In this document: one piece after another, positions 1 to 7,798 of the stretch
Layout of the letters: the number at the start of each line of letters is the position of its first letter
Position numbering within the stretch: position 1 is the stretch's first letter
NCBI GenBank assembly: GCA_938091085.1
Contig: CALKOC010000019.1
Coordinates: forward strand, 1-35,706
Length of the DNA stretch: 35,706 bases
Source of the DNA: an uncultured Alphaproteobacteria bacterium
Lineage (GTDB): Bacteria > Pseudomonadota > Alphaproteobacteria > RS24
Direction of reading: 5' to 3'
Notes under the pieces: generated by a model
Told to the model about the DNA's origin: nothing
Databases searched by the model: none
What the model saw: only the letters and a program-made list of their open reading frames with translations
Translations under genes and position numbers: made by a program

Positions 1-483
1 CCAGGTATTATATTAGAACAAGTTTTAAAGTTTGCTAATATAAAAAAAGGTGAAAGAGTATGTGACTTGTATGGAGGTGTGGGATTATTTACATTACCAA
101 TATCTAAAATTATAGGAGAAAATGGTGAAGTTCATTTAATAGAAACAAATAGAACATGTATAGATGATGCTAATGAAATGTTTGCTGATTTAAAAAATAT
201 ATTTATTCATCATGGAACAGTTGAACAAAAATTAGGAAGTATAAAAAAAATAGATACTATAATATTGGACCCTCCTAGAAACGGGATTAGTAAACAAGTA
301 ATTAATCAGATGATTGAGAAAAAACCACATACAATAGTTTATGTATCTTGTAATCCATCAACACTGGCAAGGGACACAAAGATTTTGTTAAACAATAAAT
401 ATGAATTAACTAATGTTGTTGGTTTGGATTTATTTCCCATGACACATCACGTGGAATGTGTAACGTCTTTTACAAAAAAATAG
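1..483 (+). CDS. RNA (uracil-C5)-methyltransferase, RumA/TrmA/RlmD type, C-terminal fragment
   Basis: The frame is open from the first base and ends at TAG 481-483, so this is the last 160 codons of a longer gene. Enzymes of this family use S-adenosylmethionine to methylate carbon 5 of a uracil in rRNA or tRNA. Visible motifs are the SAM-binding loop DLYGGVGLF near the start, the catalytic-domain motif DPPRNG, and the motif VSCNPSTLARD, which contains the nucleophilic cysteine. The fragment ends in the usual place for the family. Base composition is strikingly unlike the rest of the window: the first 180 bases have about 28% GC, and ATA, TTA and AGA codons dominate. It converges on the tRNA gene at 486. 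Family assignment is firm; which uridine is modified cannot be told. It may come from another genome (see findings). Confidence 0.88.
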   Translation, partial: PGIILEQVLKFANIKKGERVCDLYGGVGLFTLPISKIIGENGEVHLIETNRTCIDDANEMFADLKNIFIHHGTVEQKLGSIKKIDTIILDPPRNGISKQVINQMIEKKPHTIVYVSCNPSTLARDTKILLNNKYELTNVVGLDLFPMTHHVECVTSFTKK

Positions 484-485
484 TT

Positions 486-562
486 TGGCGTGCCCGGCAT
501 GATTCGAACATGCGACCCCCAGATTAGGAATCTGGTGCTCTATCCTACTGAGCTACGGGACC
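486..562 (-). tRNA. tRNA-Arg (anticodon CCT), acceptor stem mismatched
   Basis: On the minus strand the 77-base cloverleaf reads as 7-base acceptor GGTCCCG, D stem GCTC/GAGC, anticodon stem CCAGA/TCTGG around loop TTCCTAA, five-base variable loop, T stem GCATG/CATGC around TTCGAAT, 3' acceptor CGGGCAC, discriminator G and encoded CCA. The anticodon CCT decodes the arginine codon AGG. D, anticodon and T stems pair perfectly. The acceptor stem does not: pairs 2-71 (G-A) and 3-70 (U-C) are both mismatched. A 5' strand of GTGCCCG or a 3' strand of CGGGACC would repair it. The 3' end abuts the AT-rich methyltransferase fragment, so the two halves may come from different genomes. Confidence 0.9.
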
Positions 563-706
563 AATAAGCCGTTACTATCAAGCTTGCCCTTAATTAAAGC
601 AGATGAGCATGTCGCTCCCAGCCGTGTTATTAATCTTTGAAACTTGCTGACCGTTTCAAATATGTAAATAATATTAAAATACAGAATAATATAAAACTGG
701 CTCAAA

Positions 707-1285
707 ATGACCGACTATGAACAAGCAAAACTGACTTACCTTATTATTATTCTTATTTTTGTTATGTGTTCAGTTGGCATTTTTTATAGCAAAAATTTAG
801 AAAAAATAACACGGCATTTTCTATCCTGGGCTTTGATTTTTATAGGTCTTATTACGGCTTATGGTTTTAAGGATAGTTTAATCACCGCGCTTTTCCCTCA
901 AATCGGTCATCAAAGTGGCGAGAGTTTTGTTTATTCAAAAGCGGACGATGGACATTTTTATCTTCAGTTAGTTGTCAATGGAGAGACGGTTAATTTTCTG
1001 CTTGATACAGGCGCCACAAATCTTGTCTTAAATAAAAAGACGGCTGAGAAAGTCGGGTTTAACCCGAATGAATTGTCTTATGATTTTAAGACCTATACCG
1101 CCAATGGTGTCTCAAGAAGTGCCAAAATTCTCATTCAAGAAATTAAAATAGGATCTTTATATGACTATGATGTCTCGGCGATGGTGGCAGAGGGGGCGTT
1201 ATTTATACCGCTTTTAGGCATGACATTTCTCAGTCAGTTTGGCGAAATAAGCATTAATGGCGATAAGCTTACTCTTAAAAAATAA
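707..1285 (+). CDS. Membrane-anchored retropepsin-like aspartic protease (clan AA, TIGR02281-like)
   Basis: This 192-residue protein has two predicted N-terminal membrane segments (about residues 10-28 and 38-54) followed by a single retropepsin-like domain. The domain contains the signature LLDTGAT, with the probable catalytic aspartate at residue 100, and a later hydrophobic-Gly pattern (LLGMTFL, about residues 169-175) as in clan AA proteases. Family members act as homodimers, since each chain supplies only one DTG motif; substrates of the bacterial proteins are mostly unknown. The ATG at 707 has no strong ribosome-binding site, but no better start precedes the membrane segments. It is followed by short direct repeats and then a convergent flavin monooxygenase gene. 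Family is confident; cellular role is not known. Confidence 0.82.
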   Translation: MTDYEQAKLTYLIIILIFVMCSVGIFYSKNLEKITRHFLSWALIFIGLITAYGFKDSLITALFPQIGHQSGESFVYSKADDGHFYLQLVVNGETVNFLLDTGATNLVLNKKTAEKVGFNPNELSYDFKTYTANGVSRSAKILIQEIKIGSLYDYDVSAMVAEGALFIPLLGMTFLSQFGEISINGDKLTLKK

Positions 1286-1287
1286 AC

Positions 1288-1320
1288 TGGCAAAAGAGAT
1301 TGGCAAAAGAGATTGGCAAA
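1288..1320. repeat. 13-bp tandem direct repeat, about 2.5 copies
   Basis: The unit TGGCAAAAGAGAT occurs at 1288-1300 and 1301-1313, followed by a partial copy TGGCAAA at 1314-1320. It lies in the short gap between the convergent protease and monooxygenase genes. It looks like replication slippage and has no obvious function. Confidence 0.85.
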
Positions 1321-1328
1321 CTGAAACC

Positions 1329-2564
1329 TCACTCAGTTACATTAAGCCCATAGACCCTGTCCAGCAGATATGAAAGCGCCTTGGGAAACATGCGGGCGCC
1401 GGCAAATAAGGTATTACGGGCGGCTGCTTTGATACCCGATGCATGATAAAGCGCGGCGTTGCGGCGGGATATGTCGTAAAGATTTTTGACACGGTTTTGA
1501 CGTTTTTGTTGAAACAGGTTTAAGCCAGCCTCGATAGATGTTTTGTTTTCTAAAGAAGAAGCCAGAACATAAGCGTCTTCAATCGCCATGGCAGCGCCCT
1601 GCGCCATAAATGGCAAAATCGGATGGCAGGCATCACCAATTAAGACCGTGCGGGAACTGTGCCATGTTTTTGGGGCTGGGCGGTCAAACAGCCCCCACAG
1701 ATAGGTTTCAGTGCAGGCCTCAAGAATATCCTGAACAGGGCTGTCCCAAGCTGAAAAAGCTGTCCGCAATTTGTTTATATCGCCTTCCAGCATCCAGTTT
1801 TCTTCTGTCCATGCGGCGCGTTCCTCAACGGCGATGAAATTCATCAGTGATGCTTGGCGCAGGCGATAGGCAACAAAATGTTTGCCAGGTCCCACCCAAA
1901 CATTAACCCCTTCAGGCACCTGATTATGCCCCCGCTTATGCCCCCGCTTATGCCCCTGCTTATTCAGGTGCATTTTTAACTGCTCGGTTGGCACCAGTCC
2001 GCGCCAAGCAATCTGGCCAGTAAAATCTGCCGTGTTATTGGGGTGCAAGGTGGAACGAATTGTTGAGGATATGCCATCTGCCCCGATAAGGAGATCCGCC
2101 GAAATGTTTTTGCCTGACTGGGTTTTGACAAAAACTGTATCCGGCGTTTCTTCATAAGCTACGATTTTCTCATTAAATAAAATATCAATTCCGGCCTCTT
2201 GAGCTGCATTGGACAGAGCCTCTATTAAATCGGCACGATGGCAGTGCCAATAACCCGCCCCATATCGGCGGTTAAAAGTTGCGCCCATTTTCTGGGTGAG
2301 CAGGGGTGTGCCTGATTTGAAATCGCGTATTGATACCTCTGTAGGGGTGTCAGCTTTGGCTTCCAGTCTATCGCTGACGTTTATCGCGTTCAGCACATGC
2401 AAGGCGTTAGGGCTGAGTTGAATGCCTGCGCCGATATCTTGCAAGGCGGGGGCTTGTTCCAAAACGGTTATATCCCGCCCGGTTTGGCGTAAACATAAAG
2501 CGGCTGTCAAACCGGCAATGCCGGCGCCGACAATAATAATTTTTTGGCTGTCAGATTTTGACAC
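1329..2564 (-). CDS. FAD-dependent aromatic-ring monooxygenase (class A, salicylate hydroxylase-like)
   Basis: This 411-residue protein belongs to the group A flavoprotein monooxygenases, which use NAD(P)H and oxygen to hydroxylate an aromatic ring. The Rossmann motif GAGIAG lies at about residues 13-18, and the FAD ribityl-binding motif GDACHP sits at about residue 310, followed by a Gly/Ala-rich helix and EDA. Length and layout match salicylate 1-monooxygenase-like proteins. The start is GTG at 2562-2564; the Rossmann fold begins at residue 9, so no earlier start is needed. A 12-bp triplication inserts a GHKRGHKRGHNQ loop in the middle of the protein. The gene is divergent from coq4, so it might hydroxylate a quinone precursor, but the family also degrades many aromatic acids and the substrate is unknown. 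Confidence 0.83.
   Translation of the reverse strand: MSKSDSQKIIIVGAGIAGLTAALCLRQTGRDITVLEQAPALQDIGAGIQLSPNALHVLNAINVSDRLEAKADTPTEVSIRDFKSGTPLLTQKMGATFNRRYGAGYWHCHRADLIEALSNAAQEAGIDILFNEKIVAYEETPDTVFVKTQSGKNISADLLIGADGISSTIRSTLHPNNTADFTGQIAWRGLVPTEQLKMHLNKQGHKRGHKRGHNQVPEGVNVWVGPGKHFVAYRLRQASLMNFIAVEERAAWTEENWMLEGDINKLRTAFSAWDSPVQDILEACTETYLWGLFDRPAPKTWHSSRTVLIGDACHPILPFMAQGAAMAIEDAYVLASSLENKTSIEAGLNLFQQKRQNRVKNLYDISRRNAALYHASGIKAAARNTLFAGARMFPKALSYLLDRVYGLNVTE
1924..1959. repeat. 12-bp in-frame tandem repeat, 3 copies, inside the monooxygenase gene
   Basis: Three consecutive copies of TTATGCCCCCGC occur at 1924-1935, 1936-1947 and 1948-1959; the third has one C-to-T change. On the coding strand they encode a repeated Gly-His-Lys-Arg unit. 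Each copy is a multiple of three bases, so copy-number change would keep the reading frame. The insertion sits in a region that is normally a loop between conserved blocks. Confidence 0.9.
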
Positions 2565-2692
2565 GTTTCGGAAACCTTTACCAAATTGGTGCGTTGATTT
2601 GCCCCTGATTTAACTCATAACTTGCATGATAATTGATTGAATTTGTTCTCATAACACTTAAATTAACCTTAGTTAAATTATTGGGGTCTATT

Positions 2693-3457
2693 ATGACTGA
2701 GAGTTCACCTAATTCGGCAAGTAAAGTGCCTGGTCTCTATGATGCATTTGTGGCGGTTAAGCGCTTAATTGCTGATAAAGAAGATACTTCGCAGGTATTT
2801 ACTATTCTCGAAGCTTTGGGGAAACGTTCATCTGAGAAAAGCTGGAAAAAATTCAAAGAGCATCCGAATTATTCCATACTTCGTGAACAGCCGCCTTTGA
2901 TGAATTTTCTGTGTGATAAAAAATGGCTCTCCACTTTGCCGGAGGGAAGTCTGGGTCACCATTATTATGAGTTTCTACAGCGTGAAAATATCTCTGCAGA
3001 GGGTCTCGTGGAGGCAAGCGAAAAAGGGTTAAGCGGATTGCGCCCCTTAGCTGATGAAACTGTGGCATTTCACCAGCGTCAGCGTGATGCGCATGATTTA
3101 TGGCATGTCCTTACCGGATATGGGCGAGACGCGCTGGGTGAATTATGTTTGTTGGCTGTAACTTATCGTCTTCTTGGTAATCCGGGATTATTGCTCATCA
3201 TTCTTTTCGGTGGTCGTCATATCAAGAAACTTAATCCAGGTTTTAAATTCTGGTCGGCGATTGGTGAAGGTTTCCGCAATGGGAAACAGATGGTCTGGCT
3301 TCCGGGTGTGGACTGGAAAGAAGTTCTGCCGCGACCAATTGATGAAGCACGGAGAATGTTGAATATCCAGTCGCCTGCAATCTATCACGATGTCGTTAAA
3401 GCCACACAGAAACAAGGTGGCATTCATTTTGATGAACAACTGAGCGCTGCTGAGTAA
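2693..3457 (+). CDS. coq4: Ubiquinone biosynthesis protein Coq4
   Basis: The protein (254 residues from the ATG at 2693) carries the Coq4 metal-binding motif H-D-x-x-H followed eleven residues later by E: His134, Asp135, His138 and Glu150. Coq4 acts in coenzyme Q synthesis on the polyprenylated ring and has been linked to ring decarboxylation-hydroxylation at C1 and to organising the other Coq enzymes. An in-frame TTG at 2633 would add 20 residues, but the ATG at 2693, preceded by a GGGG-containing stretch, fits the family better. The stop codon overlaps the next start as TAATG, so the ArsC-like gene is probably translationally coupled. The divergent upstream neighbour is a flavin monooxygenase. 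Family assignment is strong. Confidence 0.88.
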   Translation: MTESSPNSASKVPGLYDAFVAVKRLIADKEDTSQVFTILEALGKRSSEKSWKKFKEHPNYSILREQPPLMNFLCDKKWLSTLPEGSLGHHYYEFLQRENISAEGLVEASEKGLSGLRPLADETVAFHQRQRDAHDLWHVLTGYGRDALGELCLLAVTYRLLGNPGLLLIILFGGRHIKKLNPGFKFWSAIGEGFRNGKQMVWLPGVDWKEVLPRPIDEARRMLNIQSPAIYHDVVKATQKQGGIHFDEQLSAAE

Positions 3458-3807
3458 TGCTCAAAGTTTACGGCCTAAAAAATTGTGATACCTGCCGTAA
3501 AGCCCTGAGCTGGTTGGTGTCAGAAAATATTGAGCATCAATTCCTAGATATTAGAAAAGACGGATTTTCAGAGACAGATCTGAAACGGTGGCTTTCTGTT
3601 TTGGGTCATGAACAACTTATTAATCGTCGAGGCACAAGCTGGCGCAAAATTGATCCGTCAATTCAGGAAAGTTTGAATGAAACGAACGCAGCATCTTTGG
3701 TGATGACTGAACCGGCTTTGATGAAGCGTCCAATTTTTGATGACGGTAAAAAGCTTGTGATATGTGGCTTTAAAAATGAACAACAAGAAATCTTGAAATC
3801 TCTTTAG
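3457..3807 (+). CDS. ArsC/Spx-family reductase-like protein (YffB type)
   Basis: This is a 116-residue thioredoxin-fold protein of the ArsC family. The N-terminal beta strand leads into GLKNCDTCRKA, with a C-x-x-C pair at Cys10 and Cys13. That pattern is seen in YffB-like proteins, whereas classical arsenate reductases keep a single cysteine. The conserved block around NRRGTSWRK (about residues 52-60) and MKRPI (about residues 89-93) also fits. YffB-like proteins are thought to be glutathione-dependent thiol reductases; arsenate reduction is not assured and no ars genes are nearby. The start codon overlaps the coq4 stop. The 3' end overlaps that of the convergent tusA by four bases. Confidence 0.8.
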   Translation: MLKVYGLKNCDTCRKALSWLVSENIEHQFLDIRKDGFSETDLKRWLSVLGHEQLINRRGTSWRKIDPSIQESLNETNAASLVMTEPALMKRPIFDDGKKLVICGFKNEQQEILKSL

Positions 3808-4031
3808 TTTTTTGAAACCATAAACTCTACAAAGCCTTCTTTTTGATTGGCTTCAAGTAAATCATGCCCGGCAGTCTTACAGAAATGTTCCACATCCAAA
3901 GGTGCGACGGGGTCATCGGCATAGAGAATAATTTTTTCTCCAACGGATAAACTTTCGAGAGCCTTGCGGAGTTTTAAGACAGGTAAAGGGCACTTTAAAC
4001 CTGTTGCGTCTAATATGGTTACGTCCGACAT
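3804..4031 (-). CDS. tusA: TusA/SirA-family sulfur carrier protein
   Basis: From the ATG at 4029-4031 the product is 75 residues. It has the family hallmark: a first strand, then DATGLKCPLP, in which the cysteine of the CPxP motif carries the persulfide. TusA-like proteins pass sulfur from cysteine desulfurase to tRNA 2-thiolation, molybdenum cofactor synthesis or other sulfur pathways. The frame is open a further 35 codons upstream, but that part overlaps the neighbouring glycosyltransferase gene and looks non-coding, so the ATG directly before SDVTILDATG is chosen. The start lies 10 bases after the glycosyltransferase stop, so the two are probably co-transcribed. Confidence 0.86.
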   Translation of the reverse strand: MSDVTILDATGLKCPLPVLKLRKALESLSVGEKIILYADDPVAPLDVEHFCKTAGHDLLEANQKEGFVEFMVSKN

Positions 4032-4041
4032 GTCAGGGCGG

Positions 4042-4785
4042 TTATTTATCAAGCCAGTAATCTTCAATCCATGGGCATGGTTTCGTGAATTTATAGATTT
4101 TTTTCCAATGCTCTCCCTCAACCGGCCATTCCCCAATCATTGCTTCGTCAGGGTCGGGTTTGCCGGTAAAGGCAACAACTGATGTATTTGGTCCAGGTAT
4201 AGCTGTTTTGAAAAAATTTAATGGCCAGCGAGGCATTATTGTGTGTTTAAAACTCACCACCCAATCTGCGGGCCAGTAAACCATTTTACCGACAACATCA
4301 CTGATATATTTTTGAGAGATGCCGTATTTCTTTTCAATTTTTGCAGGGTCAGCATTGAAATCATCAAAGATATGCTTGTAGCGACCCACAGGAAAACGAT
4401 AGCAAGATGTGTTGCCAATATTTTTGCCAATCTGAGTCCAATTTTCGGCGACGCAATATTCTCCAGGCTCATAATCAAAAAAGCGGTCTACATCGCCGCA
4501 AATGACAATGTCCAAATCCAGATAAAGAACATCCCCCTCTAGGTCGCCCAGTGGGTACTGCCATAGGGAGACTTTTCTAAATGGAGGGCTGTGCTCATAA
4601 TCTGGCAAATTGACGGGCGGGATGTCGCGGGTAATTACATCTTCATCTATGCCTGTCACATCATCCGTGAAGCATATAAGACGTGTGGGACGTTTATTAT
4701 AACGCTTAATGGCTCGGTTCATGCGGTTTACATATTCCGACCCGTAACGCGTACCCCATTTTATGCAGATAACAGTCTGCGTCAT
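4042..4785 (-). CDS. Glycosyltransferase-like protein with DxD motif
   Basis: This 247-residue soluble protein begins with a short beta strand (TVICIKWGTRYG) and contains YLDLDIVICGDVD, a DxD-type metal and nucleotide-sugar binding motif at Asp90-Asp92. The arrangement resembles GT8-like transferases of the nucleotide-diphospho-sugar superfamily. Tryptophan-rich stretches in the C-terminal half (WPADWVV, WPVEGEHW) may contribute to acceptor binding. No signal peptide or membrane segment is visible, so it should act on the cytoplasmic side, probably on a surface glycan or lipid. Donor and acceptor sugars cannot be inferred. tusA follows 10 bases downstream, with no obvious functional link. Confidence 0.65.
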   Translation of the reverse strand: MTQTVICIKWGTRYGSEYVNRMNRAIKRYNKRPTRLICFTDDVTGIDEDVITRDIPPVNLPDYEHSPPFRKVSLWQYPLGDLEGDVLYLDLDIVICGDVDRFFDYEPGEYCVAENWTQIGKNIGNTSCYRFPVGRYKHIFDDFNADPAKIEKKYGISQKYISDVVGKMVYWPADWVVSFKHTIMPRWPLNFFKTAIPGPNTSVVAFTGKPDPDEAMIGEWPVEGEHWKKIYKFTKPCPWIEDYWLDK

Positions 4786-4846
4786 ATAAACTCTTTATAA
4801 ATTATAATGGTTAAGTTCTTAAAATAGTTTGAAAACATATGCAAAC

Positions 4847-4877
4847 TAATGAACCAATTCAAAACACTGGTTCATTA
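4847..4877. repeat. 10-bp perfect inverted repeat between cytochrome c and glycosyltransferase genes
   Basis: TAATGAACCA (4847-4856) is the exact reverse complement of TGGTTCATTA (4868-4877), with 11 bases between. It lies 43 bases beyond the cytochrome c stop and about 60 bases ahead of the glycosyltransferase start, both on the minus strand. No T-run follows on the minus strand, so it is a weak terminator at best; an operator-like dyad is equally possible. Confidence 0.5.
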
Positions 4878-4919
4878 AAAAAATTGGCACTCAGTTTTTA
4901 GAACTCTAAGAGTGAAATA

Positions 4920-5339
4920 TTACTCAGCTGATGCTTCTTTGAGATAAGCAATAACATTGTGTCGGTCTTTTTCTTTTCGAAGACCAGCAAATGCCATACG
5001 TCCACCTTTGACAACATTGCGTGGATTTAAAAGATAAGCGTCCAGTAGGCTCTCTGTCCAAACCGGGTTTTCAGCTGCAAAGGCCATAAGTCCTTTAGAA
5101 TATTTGAATCCATCAACAGCACCGACACGACGACCTATTATATTATTGAGATGCGGACCGACACGGTTTTTAGCCCCTGCGCCAACAATGTGACAGGATT
5201 TGCATTTTTTGAATACTTTGGCTCCGGCAGCCGCGTCGCCTGTTGGATAATCTTCGGCGGCAGCTTGATTGGTAACTGGCAAACTAACCAGACATAAGGC
5301 TAACAAAAAAGTGTAAAATGTGAACGATGTTGATTTCAT
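4920..5339 (-). CDS. Secreted class I c-type cytochrome
   Basis: The 139-residue precursor starts with a signal peptide (hydrophobic core about residues 8-27, cleavage probably near the AAAED region). The haem-binding motif CKSCH is at residues 46-50, the loop VGPHLNNIIGRR follows, and a probable methionine ligand lies in GGRMAFAG near residue 115. This is the layout of cytochrome c2/c-550-like proteins, which carry electrons in the periplasm between respiratory complexes. A good ribosome-binding site (AAGGAG, minus strand, just beyond 5340) precedes the ATG. A weak sigma-70-like pair lies further upstream on the same strand (TTGCCT, 17 bases, TTTAAA). No oxidase or reductase gene is adjacent to indicate the partner. 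Confidence 0.9.
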   Translation of the reverse strand: MKSTSFTFYTFLLALCLVSLPVTNQAAAEDYPTGDAAAGAKVFKKCKSCHIVGAGAKNRVGPHLNNIIGRRVGAVDGFKYSKGLMAFAAENPVWTESLLDAYLLNPRNVVKGGRMAFAGLRKEKDRHNVIAYLKEASAE

Positions 5340-5402
5340 CGATTATCTCCTTGTGAATTTAAAATCAGTGAATAATGGATAGGCAACTTTTAAAAACATT
5401 TT

Positions 5403-6011
5403 TTAAGGAACTAACCATTCCATCTTTACAGGTGTTTGCGTCAGATCAAAATAGGCGCGTCTATGACCTTTTGCCGCGAGATAAAGCCACTCGATTGTTT
5501 TTACTTCAGCTGCGACTGGAGCAAAGTTAATCTCACCATCTTGAGTGGCCACGGCATTAAAAAGTGCGTCATAAGGGTCATCAATTGGGCTGCCAGGAGA
5601 AGCGATGACTTGATAGCACTCCCGACTCATAGGGCGGGTAGCCGTCCAAGCTTCATCAAATCCTGATCCGTCAATAAGTTTGAGTTCAACACCAAGGCGA
5701 AGTTGAACTTTTAAACCGGCATCATAGCAATGTATTGCCGCTGTTGGGTTTTTCCCCATTTCCAGAACTTTAGCGGAGCGTTTATCCGTGTGAAATCGCA
5801 GGCGCTGTTGTTCAACATCACAGCCACGAAGAACCACGGTTCTCAGTTGAGGGGCATTATCTGCACCGATGGTAGCAACGGTTGGGGTATGAAAGGCAGA
5901 TTTGCGATCTTTCACGCCACGAGCAAGTAATGACCATGTATAGCTGTGCGTATCCTCAAGATTGTCATAGCAAGAGAGAGGTGCAGGAGGTATTTTAGTT
6001 TGGTTACTCAT
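5403..6011 (-). CDS. Pyridoxamine 5'-phosphate oxidase-like FMN-binding protein
   Basis: This 202-residue protein has the split-barrel FMN-binding fold of the PNPOx family. Recognisable elements are the strand TVATIGADNAPQLRTVVLRG, the segment LRFHTDKRSAKVLEM corresponding to the FMN phosphate-binding region, and a C-terminal block ending EWLVP. It is shorter and more divergent than true PdxH and lacks its usual C-terminal RLxPx sequence, so vitamin B6 oxidase activity should not be assumed; a general flavin reductase-like role is as likely. AAGGAT immediately precedes the ATG at 6009-6011. The upstream region is shared with the divergent TspO-like gene. Confidence 0.75.
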   Translation of the reverse strand: MSNQTKIPPAPLSCYDNLEDTHSYTWSLLARGVKDRKSAFHTPTVATIGADNAPQLRTVVLRGCDVEQQRLRFHTDKRSAKVLEMGKNPTAAIHCYDAGLKVQLRLGVELKLIDGSGFDEAWTATRPMSRECYQVIASPGSPIDDPYDALFNAVATQDGEINFAPVAAEVKTIEWLYLAAKGHRRAYFDLTQTPVKMEWLVP

Positions 6012-6075
6012 ATCCTTGATATAGTTTTTTTAAAGGTAACAGGCGAGGCTTATTCATAATTATTTGAGGTAATGA

Positions 6076-6558
6076 ATGGAAAAAATAAATTTTGAGAGAA
6101 ATCTTAAGAATTGGATTATATGCGTCGCAGTTTTTGTGGGCGCAACACTCATCGTTAACGGATTTATTGCGCAAATCGGCTGGGAAGGCGGTAATGCTTC
6201 TTTTACTGAAGGTCCGAACCATTTGCCCGCGGGCGCGGTTATTGGCTTGGTCTGGACGGTTTTATTTATCGGTATGGCGAGTGCATTTTGGTTGCTGGCC
6301 TCAGAAACAGAGACCCATACCAAACGCAAAGCAGGCGAGGTTTTGGCATTTGCAATTTTTTGCTTGTCCTATCCGGTTTTCACAATTGGTTTTAGCGTTC
6401 CTTTTTTAGTCCTTACTGGTAATTTATTTTGTATCGTATGGTCGTCATATCTTACAGGTGTTTTGCGTGATGTATCGCGTCCGGCTTCAGGGTTGATGGT
6501 GCTGCCGGCCATATGGGTTTGTTATGCCACTTGGGCATTGGTAACACCTGCGGGTTAA
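6076..6558 (+). CDS. TspO/MBR-family membrane protein
   Basis: The 160-residue product is very hydrophobic, with five probable membrane spans beginning at about residues 12, 53, 87, 110 and 137. The segment [18 protein letters not shown] matches the second helix of TspO/MBR proteins, including the Pro, Gly and VWT pattern. TspO proteins are outer-membrane or envelope proteins binding porphyrins and sterol-like ligands, and in alphaproteobacteria they modulate tetrapyrrole-linked gene expression. A GAGG ribosome-binding site at 6066-6069 sits about six bases before this ATG and favours it over the ATG at 6072. The protein is divergent, with fewer tryptophans than typical TspO, so the assignment is moderate. 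Confidence 0.62.
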   Translation: MEKINFERNLKNWIICVAVFVGATLIVNGFIAQIGWEGGNASFTEGPNHLPAGAVIGLVWTVLFIGMASAFWLLASETETHTKRKAGEVLAFAIFCLSYPVFTIGFSVPFLVLTGNLFCIVWSSYLTGVLRDVSRPASGLMVLPAIWVCYATWALVTPAG

Positions 6559-6625
6559 TAAAAATCAAATTGGTCAAATCGATCAAGCCGGTTTGTCACA
6601 AAAGCAATTGAGAAGGAAAGTTCAG

Positions 6626-7753
6626 ATGGGGCAGGGACCATTAAGCGGATTAAGAATTATCGAATTTGTCGGCATTGGCCCGGGCCCTTATGCATCCATG
6701 CTCCTTACCGATATGGGTGCAGAGATATTAAGCATTCACCGAAAGGGTGCAGAAAAAAACACGCTGACAGATATCGCTTCACGTGGACGCAAATCTATTA
6801 CGCTTGATGTGAAAACACCCGAAGGCCATGCCGCTATGATGCGGCTGGTTACTGAAGCTGATGGGCTGATTGAAGGGTTTCGTCCCGGCGTTATGGAACG
6901 CCTTGGGTTAGGCCCGGATGACTGTATGGCGATTAATGAGAAACTCGTATACGGGCGCATGACCGGTTGGGGTCAGACAGGTCCGCTATCTCACGCCGCT
7001 GGGCACGATATTAACTATATTTCTCTTACTGGAGCTCTGGCAGCTATAGGCCCCGCTGATAAACCAACGCCGCCGCTTAATTTGGTGGGTGATTTTGGCG
7101 GGGGTGCTATGTTTTTGGCTATGGGCATGTGCGCCGCTTTTTTTGAAGCTGAGAGATCAGGTAAAGGGCAGGTGATTGATTGCGCAATGACCGATGGCTC
7201 AGCATCTCTCATGACTTTCTTTTTTAACTTTATGGCGCAGGGCTTATACAAGCCCCAACGAGAAAGTAATATGCTTGATGGGGGTGCGCATTATTATAAT
7301 ACTTACGAGACATTGGATGGAAAATTCATCTCTATCGGTTCCATTGAACCACAATTTTATGCAGAATTGAGGGAACGCCTCGGACTATCAGATAAAGATT
7401 TTGACCACCAGCATGAGGCGGCAAACTGGCCAGACCTAACAAACAAATTAGCCGCGATTTTTAAAACCAAAACACGCGATGAATGGGATGAAATTCTGAG
7501 TGGTACCGATGTGTGTTATGCGCCTGTCTTAACACTGGATGAGGCTTTCTCGCATCCACATAACAAAGACCGAGAAACCCTAATTGTGAGAGATGGGGTG
7601 GTACAGCCAAATGTGGCGCCTCGTTTCAGCAGAACACCCAGTGCAATCCAAGGCGCACCAGTGACACCCGGACAACATAATGACACGGCTCTTCAAGGCT
7701 GGGGGTTCAGTGATGACGAGGTGGAGGCTTTGAAGTCTGGTCATATACTTTAA
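6626..7753 (+). CDS. Alpha-methylacyl-CoA racemase (family III CoA-transferase fold)
   Basis: From the ATG at 6626 the product is 375 residues, the normal length for this family. AAGGA at 6613-6617 supports this start over an in-frame TTG at 6593. The sequence has the family III signature at the N terminus ([16 protein letters not shown]), then AGHDINY with a probable catalytic His127, and LVGDFGGG with Asp156, matching the His/Asp acid-base pair of mycobacterial MCR. The enzyme epimerises the 2-methyl centre of branched acyl-CoAs so that beta-oxidation can continue; related family members transfer CoA instead. The GHDIN-GDFGGG pairing favours racemase. It stands alone between TspO and a convergent cassette. 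Confidence 0.85.
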   Translation: MGQGPLSGLRIIEFVGIGPGPYASMLLTDMGAEILSIHRKGAEKNTLTDIASRGRKSITLDVKTPEGHAAMMRLVTEADGLIEGFRPGVMERLGLGPDDCMAINEKLVYGRMTGWGQTGPLSHAAGHDINYISLTGALAAIGPADKPTPPLNLVGDFGGGAMFLAMGMCAAFFEAERSGKGQVIDCAMTDGSASLMTFFFNFMAQGLYKPQRESNMLDGGAHYYNTYETLDGKFISIGSIEPQFYAELRERLGLSDKDFDHQHEAANWPDLTNKLAAIFKTKTRDEWDEILSGTDVCYAPVLTLDEAFSHPHNKDRETLIVRDGVVQPNVAPRFSRTPSAIQGAPVTPGQHNDTALQGWGFSDDEVEALKSGHIL

Positions 7754-7798
7754 GGCACTCTTATTTTAATCAGTTGGGCATGTAGGACTTACGAGGGG

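Noticed and set aside
486-562. tRNA gene as the attachment site of an integrated mobile element
   Set aside because: No integrase, direct repeat of the tRNA end, or mobile gene is visible; the visible neighbour is a housekeeping-type methyltransferase and the acceptor stem is broken rather than restored. The true boundary lies outside the window, so this remains only a possibility.
1288-1959. Short tandem repeats as possible CRISPR
   Set aside because: Units of 12-13 bp directly abut with no spacers, and one array is inside a coding sequence; no cas genes are present.
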